Shown here: piece after piece, positions 57,936 through 64,000 of the stretch
Numbering within the stretch: the stretch's first letter is position 1
Layout: each line of letters begins with the position of its first letter
Assembly (NCBI GenBank): GCA_003024175.1
Contig: MDYQ01000054.1
Location: forward strand, 62,001-126,000
DNA length: 64,000 bases
Reading direction: 5' to 3'
Source: Planoprotostelium fungivorum
Lineage: Eukaryota > Evosea > Variosea > Cavosteliida > Cavosteliaceae
Notes under the pieces: model-generated
Told to the model about the DNA's origin: nothing
The model's database searches: none
What the model saw: the letters and a program-made list of their open reading frames with translations, nothing else
Program-made: the position numbers and the translations under genes

Positions 57936-60417
57936 ATGAGCAATGGTGGACATGTGACTGCGGAGGATTCACAGGAAAAGGAAAGCCAGTCGAGGAAGAG
58001 ACACAAAGTAGATAGATCGGTCACTCTCAATCTAGATGAGATTCCCTCCGCACAGACGACAGCCCACCCCATAGTTGAAAAGAGAATCAAGTGACTCGAA
58101 ACTGAAACGAATCACTTGTGGCTGATGGATGTATTAGGAGGGAGATCATATTCATCAAGGACAGCCCGGTCAAATCGACACCGCCTTCTACTGATGAACT
58201 GGCTCATACACCCAAATCACAAGAGAGCGGTAATGATAGCGATGTTCCATGTGCCCAGCGACCAGTCTCATCTCCGCTGCATCCACAGCGCCTATTCTTA
58301 TCTGATGACGACGATGACTTTGTCTCCAGCTCGAAAAAGAGTCCTCCAAAGGTAGAGGAGACGATCATCAATCCTGCAAGAGATGTCACATGTGAGGAAG
58401 AACCAAAGGTCAACGAGACGACAGAAGAGCCACTATCGAAAGAGACGACAGAGACACACGAACCACAGGTGATGTGCTCATAATCAGATGATCACTGAAC
58501 TGTGGTGCAGACGAAGAATGGAGTGGAATCACAATACATCTGTAAGATCTGCGACAGAGACATCACCCTCTACAACCTCCAACGACGACAGCAACACACC
58601 AACCGATGTCTCGATCAACAGATCGCATCTCTAAAAGACAAGAACCCAGACATACCCTGGAAGTGTCCCGTCTGTGGTAAAGACATCCACTCCGCCCTCA
58701 AATCTCGCATCACCCATCTCAAGGTGAGCCGATGCCTCCATCATCTCGAATGACTGATCTCATTCAGTCTTGTGTGAAAAAATACAACGACATGGTGACG
58801 GGAAAAAAGACGATGAGAGGAGAAGAGTCGAAGGTGAAGAACAAGAAGAACGGGGGCAAAGCCAAGAAGGAGAACGCGGGCTTGCTGATCAAGTCGAAAT
58901 TCTTTGGACAAGCTCAGCCCATACCCGTGGTGGCCCCGGTCGTCATACAACCTGCCATCGTGCTACCTGCGGCACCGATCAAACCTTCCGAGTTCTCCTC
59001 CATGCTGTCACGATTCAAGGTGAACATGTCTATATCACATCATCACATCATCACATCATAACATCATCACATCATAACATCATAACATCATAACATCATC
59101 ACATCATCACATCATAACATCATAACATCATAACATCATAACATCATCACATGATAACATCATAACATCATCACATGATAACATCATCACATCATAACAT
59201 CATCACACCATCGTCGACACACGAGCTCATGATGACAAAGAGAACGGGAGCATCTCTCGCACCCTCACTCCACACGTCTACCACCCTTCCATCTACAACG
59301 AAGAAACGAGCACGAGCGAAGAAGAAGAAAGACGAGATGAAAGAGGACGATCTAGATATGGCTTTAGCCCTATCGAAATCAATAGCTGAGGCAGAACAGA
59401 GAGAAGAATTCATCCGAGAGGTGAAGTCAATATCACCCCCACTTTCTCAAATGAAACAGATCGGTGGTGTAGAGGGAGGACACCTCGACCAAGAAGCACA
59501 GCTGAAGGTGGATGAAACATCTACAACGAGCCATTTCTCACCGTCACAGGGCCTCGATAAGTTCAGACAGGAGCGTGAGGTACCTCTGGACAAGAAGAAG
59601 ATACTCGATCGCATCATGCCGTTGTCGACAGAAATCATATCGTCGACACCTCAGTTCAACGACAGCAGCCTCCTGAAGAAATATTCGAAAGCGGTGTCGG
59701 CACCTGGTAGACTCTCCTCCATGCAGGTGAGTGCGTTGTAGATGGAATGGACTGATCTCAATAGGTCAAGAGTGTCTGGACCTCATCTTCTCAGGTGCAG
59801 AAGGAAGAGAGGGAGGGGAACACGGTGGAGATTTGTGAGGAACTGAGCTTAGAGGATGATGTGATACTCTCCATCTACTCTGAAGACAGTCGAGAGAAGA
59901 AGGAAGAGGTTGAGGAGAGAGAAGAGGGAAAAGAAGAGGAAGAGGAAGGAGGGAGAGAAGAGAAGAAGGAAGAGAGGAGAGAGGGAGAAAGAGAAGAGAA
60001 GGAGGGAGAGAAGAAGGAAGAGAGGAGAGAGGGGGAGAGAGGGGAAGATACGAAAGAGAAGCAAGAGAGAAAGGAAGAGATAGAGAAGAGGATAGAGAAG
60101 GTGAAGGAAGAGGAGACGAAGGAGGAGACAAAAGAAGAGACAAAGGAGGAGACAAAAGAAGAGACGAAAGATGAGGAGAGAGAGGAGAAGGAGAGGGAAG
60201 AGAAAGAAAGGGAAGAGGAGGAGATAGAAGAGGAGTACAACCGACAATGCACACAACAGACAGAATGGCTGAACACAGAGGTGAACCTGAGAGGGGACGT
60301 ATCTGATGAGAACAGATGGAGAAGATGAGAAAGAAGTATCTTGAAGAGATAGGCCGGTTGACGATAGAGAAGAATTCAAAGTTGACCAAATTGAGAGAAC
60401 ACAGAGACAAAAGATAA
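57936..60417 (+). CDS. SLX4-like scaffold candidate: tandem UBZ4-type zinc fingers, UIM-like helix, charged coiled coil
   Basis: Start ATG 57936 (MSNGGHVTAEDSQEKESQSR). A disordered acidic N-region is followed by two C-x2-C...H-x-x-x-C fingers: ICKICDRDITLYNLQRRQQH-TNRCLD and KCPVCGKDIHSALKSRITHL-KSC, the UBZ4 spacing seen in SLX4 and related repair proteins. Next KKKKDEMKEDDLDMALALSK is a UIM-like helix (E-E-D..LALALSKS). A Lys/Glu repeat tract (59890-60240) and a short coiled coil (KMRKKYLEEIGRLTIEKNSK) end at TAA 60415-60417. SLX4 recruits structure-specific nucleases to ubiquitin marks; the C-terminal SLX1-binding domain is not visible, so this could be another ubiquitin-reading repair factor. 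Intron 59727-59764 starts GTGAGTGCGTTGTAGATGG. Confidence 0.5.
59031..59214 (+). repeat. tandem octamer repeat (ACATCATC/ACATCATA)n in an intron
   Basis: About 23 copies of an 8-bp unit alternating ACATCATC and ACATCATA. It lies between exons ending MLSRFK and starting RTGASLAPSL. The same unit fills a filamin-gene intron at 9426-9590. Confidence 0.85.
59890..60240 (+). repeat. purine-rich (GAAGAG/GAGGAG) low-complexity coding tract
   Basis: Almost pure A/G on the plus strand, encoding a Glu/Lys/Arg-rich helix in the SLX4-like gene. The antisense open frames (Ser/Leu/Phe-rich) are by-products. Confidence 0.8.
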
Positions 60418-60423
60418 ATGTAG

Positions 60424-60650
60424 ATGATAGACATGAGCCCTCGTGTTGTCAAGACGTGCCACGATCGCATTCAATCTGAACCTTCGGTCATCACCTTCTT
60501 GTCCCTCGTCTTGGTTGTCTACTTCCTTCCTCTTCTCAGGTCGCGTCACTTGATTGTGTCACTGCCATCTCTGAGAAAGGCGTCTATGAAGATGATCGTA
60601 TCATGTATGATAGAGACCATTATCCGATGAATCCAACCATTTCAATCTGA
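60424..60650 (+). CDS. 57-residue protein, one intron, unknown
   Basis: ATG 60424 (or in-frame 60433) reads MSPRVVKTCHDRIQSEPS; an intron starting GTCATCACC and ending CTTCTCAG after a long pyrimidine tract (about 60487-60539) joins it in phase to VASLDCVTAISEKGVYEDDR and IMYDRDHYPMNPTISI, TGA 60648-60650. The clean phase-0 join, the strong 3' splice site and the charged C-terminus argue for a real gene. Only 6 bp lie between the SLX4-like stop and the first ATG, so it could alternatively be an extra 3' product of that locus. No family recognised. Confidence 0.4.
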
Positions 60651-61182
60651 AGAAAAGACAAGTATGAAGAAGATCGGCTGGCTTCACTTTAACGGAGAGC
60701 GACGGTGAGGTGATATTCGCTCGTCAACACATCTCACCGTCTGCCGCCTGATCCACTATATTCATAATACATCCTTCCACAGATGAAAATGGGACGATGG
60801 GGCTAGTGTACGACCTTCTATAGTGGGTCAGCCCATAATTATGTCTTTAGCGCTGTCCAATATTGTTTCAAATGACCCTTTTGGCACTGTTATTCCCAGA
60901 GGAACTTTCGTCCGCATTTAAATTGGTTGAAGAGGACTTCCGAGGGAAGAGAGTTATTACAGCTTTTTTAAAGTGATGGTGAGATGACTCTCATCCCTTA
61001 CGCAAGCTGCCACATTCTCACCATGCATAAACATCCGATCACAAAGACATCTTCCTTCTCATCATCTAACATGTCCACGGTGACACTCGCGTCTACACGA
61101 AAACAAAGTAGAAACCTCTTTTCTTTATCATTATCCTACGTATCTAGAGGAGGTAACACAAAATTGAGTCATAGTACAAGAG
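60651..61182. other. 532-bp intergenic stretch
   Basis: One imperfect inverted repeat around 60700-60745 (GACGGTGAGGTG ... CATCTCACCGTC). A plus-strand fragment about 60855-60975 (LLALLFPEELSSAFKLVEED) is open and protein-like but without a visible start. Otherwise nothing I can name. Confidence 0.4.
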
Positions 61183-62577
61183 TTAGACCATCTGAGTGGG
61201 TCCATAAGAGTCTCTGAGAGAGAAGGTGGGGCGGAAGAAGGCCCTCTGGATGCGAACCCACGTTCGATTGGTCGTCCCCCTCACTTTCGAGATGACTCCA
61301 AAGTACCATGTGGCATAGAAGACGAGCGTGGCTGCGGCCAAAATGATCTGTCCTCGGTTGGGCCAGAACAATCGTTGCAGGCGGTTTTGGAGGAAGAAGA
61401 CACGGTTGCCGGCGGCTTCTGAACGAACGGCGGCGATCTGCATGATGTCAATCAATGGGAGAGGAGGATGGTGGGGGGATCACCTGAGAGAAAGTGGAGA
61501 AGAAGCTGCCCAGGAGGGTATCGGAAGAAGATAAGACGACGCTGTCGATGATGGTGGGGTAGACGTTCATCCTCCATTCGTGATCTTTGGGGTCGGGCCA
61601 TCTCTGGCGAATTCGATCTCGGCAGCGGTCGCTCATGGACAAGATTCTTCCTCTACCTCCGAGCTTCTCTAACAGACCGACAATCATTGGATGTTCGGAA
61701 TCGTCGGTGGCGATCAAAACGGGTTGTGTGACAGATCGCTGGACTCTCTCGATATTATCCATCAGGTAATCTGCGTCCCAGCCGCACGATCCAAAGAACC
61801 ATCTTCAAAAATGAGCCGTCGGATGTGAAGATGTGAGACTCACCCTAAGACGGGAGTGACTTGTTCGGGGCACTGTGACTCTGCAGATTTACCAAAAAGG
61901 TTGAAGGTAGCCTTCCATGTTCGGACATGAATTGTGACTGCATCCTTCAGCTCAGGGGCGGAGTCGAAGGCACATTGTTCTACAATTTCTGAGGGCTCAA
62001 GTTTGGGGACGAGGTGTCTGTATGGACCGCCTTGGATCCATGGCAATATCAGATTCCATACGACGAAAGATTGGGCGGCGGCTCTCCACAGACCCTCATT
62101 CTCGTCGAAAGCAATGATGGCGAGGTCTGATTTGAGATCGTCGACCTCGCCGAGAGTCAATCTGGAGCGGACAGTGGCAATTTCCCTCGTGTCCTCCTCC
62201 AATAAATACCCAGCGTCTCTCAGACTATCCCGGTTGAAGATCTCAGCGGGACTCATATAATGTTCCTCTTTTAGACCATTTCTTGGCATGAAACGGTAAT
62301 CGGGGATGACTACCTCTCTTCCAGGTAGAGGGTTGACTACTGCCGTGCCGAGGGTCATAATAACTTGGTTGTTGATGCCAGCGAAATATGGCCATTCCCA
62401 CTATCCAAGGTGAGAATCGGCTCGGAAGACATTAGAAGGACTCACAGTCATATACCTCTTCGGCTGAGGTGTGAGGGGCGAAGGATTCACCCTTGGACTC
62501 CACCAAGTCATAACCGACAGGAGGCAGAGAATGAAGACCCCAATACGAAATACATCCTGCTTGTGTCTAAGACCCAT
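61183..62577 (-). CDS. type II membrane O-fucosyltransferase-like protein
   Basis: Membrane anchor FRIGVFILCLLSVMTWWSPR is followed by YFAGINNQVIMTLGTAVVNP, which matches the G-x-NNQ..A motif of GDP-fucose protein O-fucosyltransferases, then EVVIPDYRFMPRN, the mid-domain basic block TIHVRTWKATFNLFGK (H-x-R), VLIATDDSEHPMIVGLLEKL and SSSDTLLGSFFSTFSQIAAV, the family's C-terminal motif. Ends YGPTQMV at 61183. Probably Golgi or ER; acceptor unknown. Start is uncertain: ATG 62577 (MGLRHKQDVFRIG) is possible, but a longer frame upstream (RKISRELLVVKPHESIGREG) can be spliced in phase just before the anchor, which would put the true start further left of the gene, beyond 62800, with no ATG seen in the next 400 bp. 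Confidence 0.65.
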
Positions 62578-63480
62578 CACAAGTATTTGTTTAAGACGTT
62601 GGGTAGCTCTTCAGCTGTGAATGATCCCTCCCTGCCGATAGATTCGTGAGGCTTCACCACGAGAAGTTCGCGCGAGATCTGAAAAAAAACCAGAGAAGGC
62701 AACAATTGCTTGACAGGCTAAGGTCACACCTTGCGACTGTCTTTCTGAAGAGATTCTGAAGGCAAAGGAGTGCTGTTCTTGTCCTCTCTTATAGATGTGC
62801 TGCCTCTTCACTGTTCTCTCTCTTCCTCTCGCGATAAAACGGATGTTGAGGAAGTGACGTCGTGCGCGGAGAATAATGAAAATCTTCCAGGGGCTTAGCG
62901 GGCTCTGCCCGGATCAGATGAGAAACACACGTGAAACGATGTCTGACCTCCTTTCTTGCTCTGGATAGACACTATTCTCACGTTTCCATCGTCCTCCCTC
63001 CCGAAGAGCTCTCGGGCTGTTTCCTCATTCAGGTCGCTTTTTGGATGATAACTTGGTCGCCTCCAAATCATCATCGTCCTCACCTCCACGCTCGCCTTCG
63101 AAGATCGATCTCACTCACACCTTCTCATCTCGTTTCTTACGTCTCGTTGGCTGATGACGATCTAATCGTTTGAATTATCGCAACAGCTGGATACACCCCG
63201 AGGAGGTCTCTCCCGAACACTCCGAGAGCCGAAGTCAGCGGATTCTCTACTCCTCCCGCTCGCCGCACCAGCAGGAGCTTACCTCTTTCAAGCCTCGGGT
63301 GGCAGTTAGTGTCTATTGAGTGTCCGTAGATTGTGTGGTGTAGTATGCACCGTGCGGGTCGATCGGCCGAGGCGAGGGAAGAGAGTTCCGAGTGCATCAT
63401 CGGACATCACGTGTCGGTGTGACGGTCTAACAGCGTAGAGGATGGAATCAGACGCCGAAAAACTCGAAGGCTTTCTTTAT
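62578..63480. other. 903 bp with possible 5' exons of the O-fucosyltransferase-like gene; no firm model
   Basis: Minus-strand frames look coding in pieces: STSIREDKNSTPLPSESLQK (about 62715-62800) and its in-phase continuation across a TTTTTTTTCAG splice site; DLNEETARELFGREDDGNVR (about 62960-63040); and an ATG at about 63400 (MMHSELSSLASADRPARCIL). I could not join them. A promoter for the minus gene must lie within. Confidence 0.3.
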
Positions 63481-64000
63481 CTACACGGTTAAGAATCCAT
63501 TCTTGCATTTGTACTGTGATGTGCTGTAACATGCCGATCCACACGAGGAGAGGCCCTTTGGACAGAGTTGATATTTACCGAGGTCATCGGCCGAGCAAGA
63601 GTAGACGGAAGGTTGATAGCATTGGGGTCCAGATGGTGTCGGACAGCAAGACTCTCCCTGGCATCTTCCTGCGCAGACGCTGGCGACTGTGGTGGGTGTA
63701 GAGACACTCGATGATGATGGTGATACAGAGCTCGACGAAGATGAGGTCGTCGTGGATCTCGATGTGGAGGGGATGGAAGATGTGGTCGGCTGCGATGATG
63801 TCGTTGACGATGTGGTCGCTGCTCTCGATGATGTCGATGATGATGTTGTTGCTCTCGTTGATGATGAAGTCGTGGATGGTCTAGACGATGACGATGTGAT
63901 GGGAGCTGTCGTCGATGATGATGTGGTCGCAGCTCTAGAGGTCGTGCTGGTGACTCCGATCGTTGCAGCTGATACCTCAGGCGAGAATTCCACGTCCAAA
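63481..64000 (-). CDS. C-terminal end of secreted Ser/Thr-rich protein with Cys-rich carbohydrate-binding-like module (cut by window edge)
   Basis: Minus strand, enters at the right edge and stops at 63481. A mucin-like linker of about 90 residues (TSSSTTAPITSSSSRPSTTS and similar) is followed by one Cys-rich module of about 65 residues: VCAGRCQGESCCPTPSGPQC, YQPSVYSCSADDLGKYQLCP, KGLSSCGSACYSTSQYKCKN-GFLTV. The linker-plus-module layout is that of secreted glycoside hydrolases or adhesins; the module resembles small Cys-rich repeats found at the ends of amoeba cell-wall enzymes (inference from layout). The N-terminal domain is outside the window. Confidence 0.7.
   Translation of the reverse strand, partial: LDVEFSPEVSAATIGVTSTTSRAATTSSSTTAPITSSSSRPSTTSSSTRATTSSSTSSRAATTSSTTSSQPTTSSIPSTSRSTTTSSSSSSVSPSSSSVSTPTTVASVCAGRCQGESCCPTPSGPQCYQPSVYSCSADDLGKYQLCPKGLSSCGSACYSTSQYKCKNGFLTV

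Noticed and set aside
59766-60470. Minus-strand open frames of 130-234 codons rich in Ser, Leu, Pro and Phe
   Set aside because: Complement of a purine-only repeat that encodes the Glu/Lys coiled coil of the SLX4-like gene.
1-64000. tRNA or rRNA genes, LTR elements, long DNA transposons
   Set aside because: I looked for T-arm consensus, long terminal or inverted repeats and reverse transcriptase or transposase motifs and saw none that I could support.

Overview
The window looks like a very gene-dense stretch of nuclear DNA from a unicellular eukaryote. Nearly all genes are interrupted by short GT-AG introns (roughly 37-60 nt, most starting GTGAG), intergenic gaps are often under 300 bp, and some neighbouring stop codons lie only a few bases apart. 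The gene mix points to an amoebozoan: receptor-type single-domain nucleotide cyclases, RasGEF, a PAK-like kinase, filamin-type repeats, X8-domain GPI proteins and an LPMO-like secreted protein. An axonemal dynein intermediate chain (WDR63/IC140 type) means the lineage makes motile flagella. A protosteloid amoeboflagellate (Cavosteliida, e.g. Planoprotostelium-like) would fit, but the species is inference.

Layout: 0-3.6 kb LOTUS-domain disordered coiled-coil protein (+); 3.6-4.5 two-TM protein (+); 4.6-6.4 SPRY-DCN1 fusion (-); 6.4-12.9 CBM48/filamin-repeat/propeller-like protein (+); 13-15.9 two unidentified genes; 16.1-17.3 OCH1-like glycosyltransferase (-); 17.4-18.1 unidentified (-); 18.1-20.0 MutY glycosylase (-); 20.1-20.7 ICT1-type peptidyl-tRNA hydrolase (+); 20.7-23.6 PAK-like kinase (-); 24.4-25.8 renalase-like FAD protein (+); 26.4-28.2 triple X8 GPI protein (+); 28.4-34.2 tandem receptor cyclases (-); 34.6-40.2 SHPRH helicase/E3 (-); 40.4-41.4 LPMO-like (-); 41.6-46.0 two alpha/beta hydrolases (-); 46.4-49.7 RasGEF (+); 50.0-51.1 GRAM protein with dockerin-like repeats (-); 51.5-52.6 MPPED-like phosphoesterase (+); 52.6-53.2 BLOC1S2 (-); 53.3-56.2 WDR63 (+); 56.4-57.0 unidentified (-); 57.1-57.8 Mpv17/PMP22 (+); 57.9-60.4 SLX4-like UBZ4 protein (+); a 57-residue protein at 60.4; 61.2-62.6 O-fucosyltransferase-like (-); the right edge holds the C-terminus of a secreted Cys-rich protein (-).

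Genes do not form functional operons. Themes are signalling (cyclases, PAK, RasGEF), genome maintenance and the ubiquitin/NEDD8 system (MutY, SHPRH, SLX4-like, DCN1) and extracellular polysaccharide handling (LPMO, X8, Cys-rich protein, glycosyltransferases).

The most striking signal is not a gene. The octamer TCTACAAC/GTTGTAGA occurs about 45 times by eye (about 2 expected by chance). Most copies sit inside introns, abutting the 5' splice site, forming the 3' splice site (CGTTGTAG|AT), or at both ends as an inverted repeat. Several introns are almost entirely a palindrome. This resembles a family of very short introner-like (transposon-derived) introns. At least two other palindromic intron motifs (GTGAAATTTC.. 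and TGACGTCA..) show similar behaviour.
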